In this document: piece after piece, positions 8,016 to 16,805 of the stretch | How positions within the stretch are numbered: the first letter of the stretch is position 1 | How the letters are laid out: the number at the start of each line of letters is the position of its first letter | NCBI GenBank assembly: GCA_016209015.1 | Contig: JACQWY010000012.1 | Location: 1-64,000, forward strand | DNA: 64,000 bases | From: Gammaproteobacteria bacterium | Lineage (GTDB): Bacteria; Pseudomonadota; Gammaproteobacteria; Ga0077536 | Reading direction: 5' to 3' | Made by a program: the position numbers and the translations under genes | Notes under the pieces: generated by a model | Seen by the model: the letters and a program-made list of their open reading frames with translations, nothing else | What the model was told of the DNA's origin: nothing | Databases searched by the model: none

Positions 8016-8031
8016 CGGCACGGAATCTGCT
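8016..8031 (+). promoter_or_regulatory. Sigma-54 promoter of the amine-catabolism-like operon
   Basis: CGGCACGGAATCTGCT matches the -24/-12 consensus TGGCACG-N4-TTGCW except at two positions. The invariant GG (8017-8018) and GC (8029-8030) have the required 10-base spacing. The first gene starts 36 bases downstream of the -12 GC. The operon ends with a sigma-54 activator gene, which makes the prediction coherent. Confidence 0.65.
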
Positions 8032-8066
8032 ACCGAGCCTCCACACCGTCCCGGAGTGAAGCGCCC

Positions 8067-9395
8067 ATGTCTGCCGCCAACCCGCTCGCGCTCGAAGACG
8101 CGCTCGCCTCCCGCGCCGCGCGCCTCGTCCACCTCGCCATTCCCGACGTCGACGGCGGCCTGCGCGAACGGCGCCTGCCTATCGAGTCGCTGACGCGCTT
8201 CGTCGCGGACGGCGCCTCGTTCTGCAACGTGCTGCACGAATGGGACGTCGCCGACACGGTGCACGGCGCCGGTCCGTTCGTGAGCGAGGCCATCGCCTGC
8301 GACCCGGGCAGCGTGCGGCGCTATCCGTTCGAGCCGCACGCGGCGTGGGTCATCGCGGACTTCACCGGCGCGCATCGCGCGACGAGCCCGCGCGAGCTCC
8401 TGAAGGCCCAGATCGCGCGCGCCGCGACGCTCGGCTTCGGGGTGCAGGCCGCGTTCGAATTCGAGTGGCTCGTCTTCGACGAGGTCGCGACGAGCCTGCG
8501 CGCGAAGCGCTATGAAAATCTCGACGCCTGGGCGCCCGACAACCGCTGCTGGGATGCGCAGAGCGCGGCCGTCAACGCCGATGCCGTGAGCGAGCTGCAC
8601 ACGCTGCTCGCGGCGGCCGAGGTCGGACTCTTCGGCCTCGGCATGGAGCTCGGCGCGGGCTGTCTGGAAGCGACGCTCGCGCAGACGGACGGATTGCGTG
8701 CCGCGGACGATGCGACGTTCTTCAAGCTCGTGACGAAGGCGGCGTTCCGGCGGCGGCACCAGACCGCGTGCTTCATGGCGCAGTCCGACGCCGCGGCGCC
8801 GGGACTCTCCGGCCACATCACCGTCTCGCTCACCGACGGGGCGGATGCGAACGTCTTCAGCGCGCCGGGTCACGAGGCGCTCGGTGCGCCCGCGCGCCAC
8901 TTCATCGGCGGCGTGCTCGCGCTGCTGCCCGAGCTCGTCGCCCTGCCGCTGCATACGGTCAATGCCTATCGCCGGCTCTCGCCCGGCAACTGGGCGCCGC
9001 GCACGCCGACCTGGAGCTTCGGGGGTTACACGACCGCGATCCGTGCCGTCGCGTCGGGCGGGCCCGGTGCGCGCCTCGAGCTCCGCATCCCGGGCTCGGA
9101 CGTCAATCCCTATCTCGGCCTCGCGATGTATCTCGCCGCCGGGCTGTGGGGCATCGAGCAGCGCTGCGAGCCGCCGCCGCCGACGCGCGGCGACGGTCGC
9201 GACGTGAAGGACGCCGCGCCGCTGCCGCGCGATCTGCTCGCCGCCGCGGAGGCGCTCGCGGCGAGCGCCACGGCGCGTGAGCTGTTCGGCGGTGCGTTCG
9301 TCGATCACTACTGCGCGAGCCGCCGCCACGAATTCGACACCCTCCGGCGCGCCGTGAGCGCGGCGGAGAAAGCCCGTTACTTCGAAGTTGCGTGA
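8067..9395 (+). CDS. Glutamine-synthetase-like ligase (divergent, GS1)
   Basis: A 442-residue protein of the glutamine synthetase fold, related to ligases that join glutamate to amines (PuuA, GMAS and gamma-glutamylanilide synthase types). Catalytic-domain landmarks are FEFEWLVFD, the metal segment ELGAGCLEATL, the ATP/glutamate segment GLSGHITVSL, VNAYRRLSPGNW and LELRIPGSDVNPYLGLAMYL. Two are atypical: the usual pGQxE has Cys for Gln, and the NR-xx-RV arginine segment reads TTAIRAV, so it may be a partner subunit or use an unusual substrate. It is the first gene after the sigma-54 promoter, and the next gene follows after 7 bases. The ATG at 8067 is preferred to the long upstream frame, which crosses the promoter. 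Confidence 0.85.
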   Translation: MSAANPLALEDALASRAARLVHLAIPDVDGGLRERRLPIESLTRFVADGASFCNVLHEWDVADTVHGAGPFVSEAIACDPGSVRRYPFEPHAAWVIADFTGAHRATSPRELLKAQIARAATLGFGVQAAFEFEWLVFDEVATSLRAKRYENLDAWAPDNRCWDAQSAAVNADAVSELHTLLAAAEVGLFGLGMELGAGCLEATLAQTDGLRAADDATFFKLVTKAAFRRRHQTACFMAQSDAAAPGLSGHITVSLTDGADANVFSAPGHEALGAPARHFIGGVLALLPELVALPLHTVNAYRRLSPGNWAPRTPTWSFGGYTTAIRAVASGGPGARLELRIPGSDVNPYLGLAMYLAAGLWGIEQRCEPPPPTRGDGRDVKDAAPLPRDLLAAAEALAASATARELFGGAFVDHYCASRRHEFDTLRRAVSAAEKARYFEVA

Positions 9396-9402
9396 GGAGC
9401 CC

Positions 9403-10923
9403 ATGAACCAGGACGCCGCGATACCCGCCAGACTCCACGCCGCCGCGACCGCGGGCGACACCGATCTCGCCCGCTATCTCGCGGACGAGCGCCGCAGGGA
9501 AGCGGTCGCTCGGGTGACCGGGCGCATCGAGGCGCTCGGCATCCGCCACATCTACTACCAGTTCGTGTCCGTGACCGGCCGCATCATGGGCAAGGCCGCG
9601 CCGGCCGCGCACTGGGCGACGATTGCCGGGCGCGGCGTGCAGCTCTGGTACGGCGCGGTCGCCGACGTCTGCGCGGATCGCCAGGGCAATTACATCGGCT
9701 ACGGCGCGAACGCCTCCGAGCTCGTCGCCCTGCCCGAGCCGGAGTCCTTCTGCCAGTTGCCGTGGAGCAAGAGCGTGGCGCGCGTCTTCTGCACGCTGTT
9801 CCGCAATCGCGAGGAGCCGGAGAACGCCGGCGCTTTTCTCACCTCGGACTGCCGCGGCAATCTGCGCCGCCTGCATGCGGAGTTCGAGAAGAAGCACGGC
9901 ATGCATCTGCGCGTCGGCTGCGAGCCCGAGATGATGTGGTTCAAGCGGGGACCGGACGGCAAGTTCGCCGGTGGCACGACGCGCCCGCTCGCCTATCACA
10001 TCGATCAGTTCGAGACGCTGTTCCCGGTGATCGATCGCGTCACGCAGTACGCGCAGGCGATGGGCCTCGACATGATCCAGGGCGATCACGAGGACGCGCC
10101 GGGCCAGGTCGAGCTCAACATCTGGTTCGACGAGGCGCTGCGCAACGCCGATCGCCTGACGACCTACCGCCAGATCTGCGCCCAGGTCGCGCGCGAGCAG
10201 CATCTCATCGCGACGTTCATGACGAAGCCGTTCATGGGCGTCTCCGCGAACGGCTGCCATCACAACGTCTCGCTGTGGACGGGCGGCGAGGATCAGGTCA
10301 ATCCGATCGGCATCGAAGGCGAGCTGCCGGCGAGCCCGCAGGTGTTCACGTATCGCAAGGGCGGGAAGAACGAGTTCCTGCGCGAGACGGGCGAATGGAT
10401 GCCCGCCCCTGTCGGACTCCACAGCATCGGTGGCATGATCGGGCACCTGCCGGCGCTGACCGCACTCGGCGCCTCGACCGTGAACTCGTATCGCCGGCTC
10501 GCGGATCTCGGATTCTGGGCACCGGTGTATCGCATCTGGGGCCTGCAGAACCGTACGGCCGCCGTGCGCGTCTCGGCGCCGGGCCGGCTCGAATATCGCG
10601 CCGTCGATTCGCTCGTGAATCCGTACCTCATGGCCGCCGGGCTCCTGCAGGCCTTCGACGACGGCCTGATGCGCAAATGCGATGCGGGCCAGCCCGAGTC
10701 GCGCAACGTCTACGAGGCGATGGAGGCGGGCGTGAAGGTCGAACGCCTGCCCTCGGATCTGCGCGAGGCGCTCGATGCACTCGAGGCGGATCCGGTCGTG
10801 ATGGGCGCGCTGCCCGGCGAGATGGCGCGCGTGTTCTTCCATTTCAAGCGCGACGAATGGGCGCGCTTCATCGCCACCGTCACGGAATGGGACTACGACC
10901 GCTATCTCGAGTACCTGCCCTGA
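9403..10923 (+). CDS. Glutamine-synthetase-like gamma-glutamylamide ligase (GS2)
   Basis: A 506-residue glutamine-synthetase-fold enzyme with an intact active site: CEPEMMWFK, DHEDAPGQVELN, ANGCHHNVSLW, the arginine segment NRTAAVRV and LEYRAVDSLVNPYLMAAGLL. This type (close to GlnT/GlxA-like and methylamide-synthesising enzymes) ATP-dependently couples glutamate to ammonia or, more often, to an alkyl- or arylamine. The tail FHFKRDEWARFIATVTEWDY is characteristic of this branch. The ATG at 9403 follows GAGGAG. It lies 14 bases before a P450 gene; glutamylation followed by or alongside oxidation is known from bacterial amine degradation. The amine is not identifiable from sequence. Confidence 0.9.
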   Translation: MNQDAAIPARLHAAATAGDTDLARYLADERRREAVARVTGRIEALGIRHIYYQFVSVTGRIMGKAAPAAHWATIAGRGVQLWYGAVADVCADRQGNYIGYGANASELVALPEPESFCQLPWSKSVARVFCTLFRNREEPENAGAFLTSDCRGNLRRLHAEFEKKHGMHLRVGCEPEMMWFKRGPDGKFAGGTTRPLAYHIDQFETLFPVIDRVTQYAQAMGLDMIQGDHEDAPGQVELNIWFDEALRNADRLTTYRQICAQVAREQHLIATFMTKPFMGVSANGCHHNVSLWTGGEDQVNPIGIEGELPASPQVFTYRKGGKNEFLRETGEWMPAPVGLHSIGGMIGHLPALTALGASTVNSYRRLADLGFWAPVYRIWGLQNRTAAVRVSAPGRLEYRAVDSLVNPYLMAAGLLQAFDDGLMRKCDAGQPESRNVYEAMEAGVKVERLPSDLREALDALEADPVVMGALPGEMARVFFHFKRDEWARFIATVTEWDYDRYLEYLP

Positions 10924-10937
10924 GGAACCGCACCGCC

Positions 10938-12128
10938 ATGCAAGACAACGCCCCTTATCTCGACGTCGCGTCACCCGCCTTCGCCATGCATTCGGCGGAA
11001 GTCGCTGCCGCCCGCGAACGGAGCTGGTACGCGCGTACGCCCTACGGCTACGCCATCCTGCGCCATGCCGAGGCCTCGGATCTCGTCAACGACCAGCGGC
11101 TGAACCAGGGCAGCGCGAAATGGCCGGAGCACAACGGCGTCGCTGCGGGGCCGTTCAAGGACTGGTGGTCGCGCATCATGCTGTGCCGGGAAGGCGTGGA
11201 TCACGCCCGGCTGCGGCGCCTCGTCATGCCCTCGTTCACGCCGCGCACGCTCCTGCCCTTGCAGCCGAAGTTCGAGGCGATCGCGGACGACGTGATCGAT
11301 GCGTTCGCGGCGCGCGGGGAGTGCGATTTCGTCACGGAATTCGCCGAAGCGTATGCCGCGCGCGTCGTCTGCCTGCTCGTCGGCATCCCCGATCACGAGT
11401 GGCGCGTCATCACGCAATGGGCCGCGGACATGGGGCAGGCGCTCGGCGTGCACTTCAATGAAGAGCTCGGGCGCGTCGAGCACGCGCTCGCCGAGCTCTT
11501 CGCCTACGCCGATCGGCTCATCGCCGCGCGCCGCGCCGCGCCCGTCGACGATCTGCTCTCGGCGCTCGTCGCCGCCGCCGAGGCCGGCGACCGCCTCTCC
11601 GACGAGGAATTGCGCGACATGGTCGTGCTGCTGATCTTCGGCGGCATCGACACGACGCGGAATCAGTTGTCCTTGGGCCTCTCGCTGTTCATGGCGCACC
11701 CCGGGCAGTGGGAGCTGCTCGCCGCGCAGCCCGCGCTCGCGGCGCTCGCGGTGGAGGAGGTGATGCGCCTGAAGCCCACCACGACCTGGGTCACGCGCGA
11801 AGCGGCCGAGGACTTCACGTTCAAGGGTCTCGACATCGCGCGCGGCACGACGATCCATCTCTTCGCCGCTTCGACCGGCAACGATCCGGCGGTCTATGCC
11901 GACGCTCCGTTCGACATCACCCGGAAGCGCACTCCGCACCACGGTTTCGGCGGCGGCATCCACTACTGCCTCGGCCACGCCGTCGCGCGCATCGACATGA
12001 CGGTCGCGTTCACCTGCCTGTCGCGCCGCTTGACGGGGCTCGCGCCCGCGGGCGAGGCGCGCTGGCTGCCCGACAGCGGCAACACCGGTGCCGAGGTGCT
12101 CCCCGTGCGCTTCCGTCTGCGCGATTGA
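10938..12128 (+). CDS. Cytochrome P450
   Basis: A 396-residue soluble bacterial class I P450. The I-helix is LIFGGIDTTRNQL, the ExxR pair is in EEVMRL, and the heme loop FGGGIHYCLGH gives the thiolate Cys344. The enzyme would hydroxylate or N-dealkylate a small molecule using electrons from a ferredoxin; no ferredoxin or reductase gene is in the window. Mycobacterial secondary-amine degradation clusters also place a P450 beside a glutamine-synthetase-like gene, which supports an amine substrate by analogy. It is cotranscribed with GS2 (14-base gap). Confidence 0.93.
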   Translation: MQDNAPYLDVASPAFAMHSAEVAAARERSWYARTPYGYAILRHAEASDLVNDQRLNQGSAKWPEHNGVAAGPFKDWWSRIMLCREGVDHARLRRLVMPSFTPRTLLPLQPKFEAIADDVIDAFAARGECDFVTEFAEAYAARVVCLLVGIPDHEWRVITQWAADMGQALGVHFNEELGRVEHALAELFAYADRLIAARRAAPVDDLLSALVAAAEAGDRLSDEELRDMVVLLIFGGIDTTRNQLSLGLSLFMAHPGQWELLAAQPALAALAVEEVMRLKPTTTWVTREAAEDFTFKGLDIARGTTIHLFAASTGNDPAVYADAPFDITRKRTPHHGFGGGIHYCLGHAVARIDMTVAFTCLSRRLTGLAPAGEARWLPDSGNTGAEVLPVRFRLRD

Positions 12129-12198
12129 CCCGGCCCCGCCGATTGGCGATAAAGGACGCTTCCGCCGTCCCGGCGAAGTGGCCTTACGGAGACCCGAC

Positions 12199-13008
12199 AT
12201 GCCGAGCCCGTATTCGACCCGCGTCGTGAAGCACGAGCCATCCGCCCCGGCCCGCGAGCCCGCGGAGGAAGTCCGCGAGCTCGTCGACGTCGTGAGCCCG
12301 GACGGCCGCGTGCGCTGGATGAACGACTGTCAGCGTGCCGCGCTCGGCTATGCGGAAGGCGTGCTCGACGGCGCGGCGATCGAGATGCTCTATGCGCCGG
12401 AATCGGCGGCCTGGGTGCGCGCGGCGCTGCTCGCCGCGGCGCCGCGCACGGGCGAGTTGACGATGCTCCGCCGCGACGGACGCGATGTGCGCCTGCTCGC
12501 CGAGAGCAGACCGCTGGGCGACGGACGGCTCACGATTTTCAAGCAGCCGCTCGGGGCGGTGGCCGCGCGTCTCGAACAGCTCGAGACGGAGAACCGTCTG
12601 CTGCGCCGGATCGCCGATGCCGGCAACGAGGCGCACTGGTGCATCGAATTCGAGGAGCCGATCGATCTCGCGCTGCCGATCGACGAGATCGTGCATCGCG
12701 TGTTCACCGCACCCTCGTTCTGGCGCTTCGTGAACCAGGCGATGTCGCGGCAGTACGGTCTGCCGCGCGACGTCGACATGCGCGGGCAGAGCGTGCGCCT
12801 GTACTGGCCGCGCAGCCCGGAGAACGAGGCGTTCGTCCGGCACATCATCGCCGCCGATTATTGCGTCGACGGCCTGCGCTCGCTCGATCGCCAGCACGAC
12901 GGCACGGTGATCGAAGTCGAGAACGACGTGCGCGCGGACATCGAGGACGGCTGGCTGCGCCGGCTGTGGGGCAACTGCAGGCTGATTGGACGAGGAGCCC
13001 GTTCATGA
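12199..13008 (+). CDS. PAS-domain protein partnered with the sigma-54 activator
   Basis: A 269-residue protein with a PAS fold at about 25-125 (VVSPDGRVRWMNDCQRAALG), a short coiled coil (EQLETENRLLRRI) and a C-terminal region that looks like a second, degenerate sensory domain (about 150-260). It has no effector or output domain. Its stop overlaps the start of the sigma-54 activator by 4 bases (ATGA), so the two are made together and probably act together, for example as a sensor subunit controlling the activator. It has 70 bases of separation from the P450 gene. The ligand is unknown. Confidence 0.7.
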   Translation: MPSPYSTRVVKHEPSAPAREPAEEVRELVDVVSPDGRVRWMNDCQRAALGYAEGVLDGAAIEMLYAPESAAWVRAALLAAAPRTGELTMLRRDGRDVRLLAESRPLGDGRLTIFKQPLGAVAARLEQLETENRLLRRIADAGNEAHWCIEFEEPIDLALPIDEIVHRVFTAPSFWRFVNQAMSRQYGLPRDVDMRGQSVRLYWPRSPENEAFVRHIIAADYCVDGLRSLDRQHDGTVIEVENDVRADIEDGWLRRLWGNCRLIGRGARS

Positions 13009-14369
13009 CCGACACGGACGCGCCGAGCGCCCTGCCTTTCGGCTTCGCCGAGCACGCGCCGCTGACGCGCGAAGGCCTCGAGCACCTGCTCGCCGAGCCC
13101 GCGCTCGGACCCCTGCTCGATCTCACGCCCGTCGCCCTCGTGATCGTCGATCCCGCCGAGCGCGTGTGCGTCTTCAATGCGAGCGCGGAGCGTTATTTCG
13201 GTCTGCGCCGCGAGGCCGTGCTCGGCAGGGCGTTCCAGGATCTCGAGCGCGACGCGCTGCTCGATCTCGAGGCCTTCCTCGCCGGCTGCGAGCGCGGCCG
13301 TGCGGCCGGAGTGGTCACCGCGCGCAGCGGCAGCGGCAGCTTCAACGCGAGCCGGCGCCGCGCCGGCAGCGAGGAGCCGGGCGATCATTTCATGCTCTAC
13401 TTCCTCGTGCCGAGCTATGCGGCGAGCGCGACGACGAAGCCCGCGGCGCGGCCGCGCGCCCCGGCGCTCGTCATGGATCCCGAGACCGCGCGGCTCGCCG
13501 CGAAGGCCGCGATCGCCGTCTCGCGCAAGACCTCGGTGCTGCTGCTCGGCGCAACCGGCGTCGGCAAGACGACGCTCGCCCGCCAGATCCACGACGGCTC
13601 GACCCGCGCCGAGCGCGCGTTCGTGCACGTGAACTGCGGCAGCATTCCGGAGACGCTCTTCGAGTCCGAGCTCTTCGGCTACGAGCGCGGCGCGTTCACG
13701 GGCGCGCTCGCCGCCGGCAAGCGCGGCACCATCGAGCAGGCCACGGGCGGCACGCTCTTCCTCGACGAGATCGGCGAGATCCCCTTGCCCTGTCAGGCGA
13801 AGCTGCTGCGCTTCCTCGAGGACGGCAGCATCCAGGCCGTCGGCGGCGCGCAGGGTCGCCGCGTCGACTGCGCGGTGATCGCCGCGACGAACCGCGATCT
13901 GCGCGCGATGGTCGCGGCCGGCACGTTCCGCCGCGATCTCTACTATCGCGTCTCGACGTTCACGATCGAGCTGCCCGCGCTCGGCGGCGGGCTCGATCTC
14001 GATCGCGTGATCGACGACCAGCTCGCCAGGCTCAACGCCGGGCGCAGCCCCGCGCTGAAGCTCACGCCCGCCTGCCACGCGATGCTCGCGACCCACGAGT
14101 ACGAGGGCAACATCCGCGAGCTGCGCAACGTGCTCGAATACCTCTCGATCGTCGTCCACGAGACCGCCGACGTCGCCGATCTGCCGCGTCATCTGCGCGA
14201 ACGCAGCGCCGCGCCGGTGGAGAAGACCGGCGCGCTGCGCGGCCGCGTGCGCGAGTTCGAGCGCCGGATCATCGAGGAGACGCTCGCCCACTGCGGCAGC
14301 AAGCGCGAGGCCGCGCGCCGCCTCGGCATCGACGTCGCGACGCTGATCCGCAAGGCGCGCGGCGACTGA
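13005..14369 (+). CDS. Sigma-54-dependent transcriptional activator (enhancer-binding protein)
   Basis: A 454-residue regulator. A PAS domain lies at about 35-135. The AAA+ domain follows, with Walker A GATGVGKTT (182-190), the sigma-54 contact loop GAFTGA (229-234) and Walker B GGTLFLDEI (249-257). The C-terminus has a Fis-type helix-turn-helix (CGSKREAARRLGIDVATLIR). It lacks a receiver domain, so it is controlled by ligand or by the adjacent PAS protein rather than by phosphorylation. The operon has a good sigma-54 promoter at 8016, so positive autoregulation is likely. Confidence 0.93.
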   Translation: MTDTDAPSALPFGFAEHAPLTREGLEHLLAEPALGPLLDLTPVALVIVDPAERVCVFNASAERYFGLRREAVLGRAFQDLERDALLDLEAFLAGCERGRAAGVVTARSGSGSFNASRRRAGSEEPGDHFMLYFLVPSYAASATTKPAARPRAPALVMDPETARLAAKAAIAVSRKTSVLLLGATGVGKTTLARQIHDGSTRAERAFVHVNCGSIPETLFESELFGYERGAFTGALAAGKRGTIEQATGGTLFLDEIGEIPLPCQAKLLRFLEDGSIQAVGGAQGRRVDCAVIAATNRDLRAMVAAGTFRRDLYYRVSTFTIELPALGGGLDLDRVIDDQLARLNAGRSPALKLTPACHAMLATHEYEGNIRELRNVLEYLSIVVHETADVADLPRHLRERSAAPVEKTGALRGRVREFERRIIEETLAHCGSKREAARRLGIDVATLIRKARGD

Positions 14370-14389
14370 TCCGCGGAGTACGCGCAGCA

Positions 14390-14409
14390 CTGCTGCAGAT
14401 CTGCAGCAG
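14390..14409. terminator. Perfect 20-base palindrome between convergent genes
   Basis: CTGCTGCAGA and its exact complement lie 20 bases after the activator stop and before the converging otsA stop at 14520. There is no loop or U-tract, so it may be a terminator or a protein site. The rest of 14370-14519 has no supported gene. Confidence 0.35.
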
Positions 14410-14519
14410 CGGGCGGCATCGCAGCATGCAATGGGGAGAGATGCCGATTCGTGTCAGAACGAGTACCGCGACGAGACCGCCGCGACCCGCGATCGACGCG
14501 CCTCCGGCGCCGGCACGTC

Positions 14520-16805
14520 CTACAAGCTCGCCGACTCGACCACCGGTATCGTCCCGGGCGGCCCGCGCGTCGCCGCGAGCTCCGTGAGGAACGCGGCCGC
14601 CCAGCGATAGATGTTGTTCTCATCGACGGAGCGGCGCATGCGTTCCATGCGCGCGCGCCGCTCCGCCGGCTCCATGTCCATCGCGGTCGCGAGCGCGTCC
14701 GCGAACTGTTCGACGTCGTAGGGGTTGATGATCAAGGCCTCGGGCAGCTCGCGCGCGGCACCGGCGAACTCGGAGAGGATCAGCACGCCGTCGTTGTCCT
14801 CGCGCGCCGCGACGAATTCCTTGGCGACGAGGTTCATGCCGTCGTGGAGCGAGCTCACGACGCAGATCTCCGCCATGCGCATGAACGAATGCACCGCGGT
14901 CGCGTCGTGGTGCGCGACGAGGAAGTGAATCGGCTGCCAGGTGCCGGTCTGGTACTCGCGGTTGATGTCGTCGGCGAGCGTCTCGATCTCGTTGATGTAC
15001 TCGCGGTAGCGCGGGATGTGCGTGCGGCTCGGCGCGCCGAGCTGGACGAAGGAGAACGTGCCGCGGTGCTGCGGGTGCTTCTCCAGGAACCGCGCGACGG
15101 CGCGCATGCGTTCCGCCATGCCCTTCGTGTAGTCGATGCGATCGACGCCGACCGCGAGGCGCACGCCTTCGAGCCCGTGGGCGTGGCGCAGCTTCGCGAT
15201 GTGATCCGCGAGCTCCTGGCCCTGCGGGACTTTGCGCTCCTTCCAGCTCTGGACGCTGATCGGAAACGGCCGCACCTGCGAAGTGTGGCCGCGCAGCTCG
15301 ACTGCGAAGTGATCCCAGTCGAGCCGAGCTTCGAGCATGCGATCCACGGTGTCGAGGAAGTTGTTGCAGTACTGCTGGAGGTGGAAGCCGACGAGATCCG
15401 CGCCGAGCATGCCCTGCAGGATCTCCATGCGATAGGGGCAGATGCGGAACGCCTCGGGATTCGACCACGGGATGTGCCAGAACAGGCCGACACAGAGATC
15501 CGGCCGCACGGCCTTCAGCATCGCCGGGACGAGCGCGAGCTGATAGTCCTGCACGAGCACGACCGCACCCGTGTCGCCGGATTCCTCGACGACGGCGTCC
15601 GCGAAGCGCTGATTGATGCGCACATAGTGCTCCCAGTCCGCGGCGCGGAAAATCGGCCGCTCGTGGGTGAGGTGACACATCGGCCACAAGCCTTCGTTCG
15701 AGAAGCCCTCGTAGTAGCCCTGCTCCTCTTCGCGCGTCATCCAGATCCGGCGCAGCGTGTAGCGCGCATCGCCCGGCGGCACCGTGAGCCGGCCGTGTGC
15801 ATCGGCATGATCCCGATCCGCATCGCCCGCCCCGTGTGCGACCCACAGGCCCCCGCAGGCGCGCAGCACGGGATCGAGCGCGGTCACGACGCCGCCGGCC
15901 GGGATGATCATGCGCGCCTCGCCGTCCTCGAGCTGGTGCATGTAGGGCTCGCGGTTGCTGAGGACGATGAGCTGCTGCTGCTCCCCGAGGCAGTCGATGG
16001 CGTGGGAGCGCAGACGCTCGCGGCTCCACACGCGATCCTGCCGCACGCGGTGTCGCGACCGGGTGCGGCCGAATGCGCGCGCCGCACGATATGACGCCGC
16101 GAGCCGGCTGCTCTCGCTCTCGAGCAGCGCGATCGGCAGGCCGCGCGGGGGCGCGTCCTGCACGTTCTCGAGCCGCAGGCGGCGCATCCAGTCCGCGAGC
16201 CGGCGCAAGGGGCGCTCGTACGCGAGCCAGGCGCCGCCCGAGACGACGCCGAAGACGAGCGCGAGCACGACCAGGATCCACAGCGCGAACTGGCCGAGCC
16301 GCGCGCGGGCGCGCTTGTCGATGAACTCGATGTCGTGCACGACGACGAGCGCGCCGAGCGGCGCCCCGTCCTGATCGCGGAGCGGCACCGCGAGGAGGTG
16401 CAGCGGCGGCTCGCGGTCGCGATCGATCGCGAGCACTTCCTGACGATAGTGCAGCGCGCGGCCGGCGATCGTCTTCACCGTGCCGCCGGCGTCCGTGAGC
16501 GCCGTGCCCTGCGCGAGCGGCGTGCCGTCGACGCGGTAGACCGCATACCCGAGGAGACGCCCGTGGCCTTCGAGGCGCTGGCGCCGCAGCACCTCCGCGA
16601 CGGGATCCGGCGCTTGCAGGGCGTCGCGGACCGGGAAGGCGACCTGGAAGGCGAGCGCGCGGGCGCGGCGGGCGAGATCCTGCAGATCGAATTGCCGCTC
16701 GCGTTCCGACTGCTGCCAGGCGAGCAGCGCGATGGTGAGGCCGATGACGGTCGCGACCACCGTGCTGAGCCGTAGCGGCGTCGACCCGCGGCGCAGACGG
16801 ATCAC
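14520..16805 (-). CDS. Trehalose-6-phosphate synthase with N-terminal membrane sensor-like region
   Basis: A 761-residue protein. Residues about 278-745 are a GT20 trehalose-6-phosphate synthase (UDP-glucose plus glucose-6-phosphate), with [40 protein letters not shown] and [13 protein letters not shown], which hold the substrate-binding Arg, Lys, Asp and Glu. Unusually, it begins with a membrane helix (about 12-30), a periplasmic domain of about 140 residues, a second membrane helix (about 172-196) and a linker, a layout normal for sensor kinases. The enzyme is therefore predicted to be membrane-anchored and perhaps responsive to an envelope signal. The GTG start overlaps the GH15 stop (GTGA). 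Standard OtsA is about 470 residues. Confidence 0.92.
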   Translation of the reverse strand: MIRLRRGSTPLRLSTVVATVIGLTIALLAWQQSERERQFDLQDLARRARALAFQVAFPVRDALQAPDPVAEVLRRQRLEGHGRLLGYAVYRVDGTPLAQGTALTDAGGTVKTIAGRALHYRQEVLAIDRDREPPLHLLAVPLRDQDGAPLGALVVVHDIEFIDKRARARLGQFALWILVVLALVFGVVSGGAWLAYERPLRRLADWMRRLRLENVQDAPPRGLPIALLESESSRLAASYRAARAFGRTRSRHRVRQDRVWSRERLRSHAIDCLGEQQQLIVLSNREPYMHQLEDGEARMIIPAGGVVTALDPVLRACGGLWVAHGAGDADRDHADAHGRLTVPPGDARYTLRRIWMTREEEQGYYEGFSNEGLWPMCHLTHERPIFRAADWEHYVRINQRFADAVVEESGDTGAVVLVQDYQLALVPAMLKAVRPDLCVGLFWHIPWSNPEAFRICPYRMEILQGMLGADLVGFHLQQYCNNFLDTVDRMLEARLDWDHFAVELRGHTSQVRPFPISVQSWKERKVPQGQELADHIAKLRHAHGLEGVRLAVGVDRIDYTKGMAERMRAVARFLEKHPQHRGTFSFVQLGAPSRTHIPRYREYINEIETLADDINREYQTGTWQPIHFLVAHHDATAVHSFMRMAEICVVSSLHDGMNLVAKEFVAAREDNDGVLILSEFAGAARELPEALIINPYDVEQFADALATAMDMEPAERRARMERMRRSVDENNIYRWAAAFLTELAATRGPPGTIPVVESASL

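Noticed and set aside
12639-14587. Alternative frames over the PAS and activator genes
   Set aside because: Frames without domains; the selected frames have complete AAA+ and PAS signatures.
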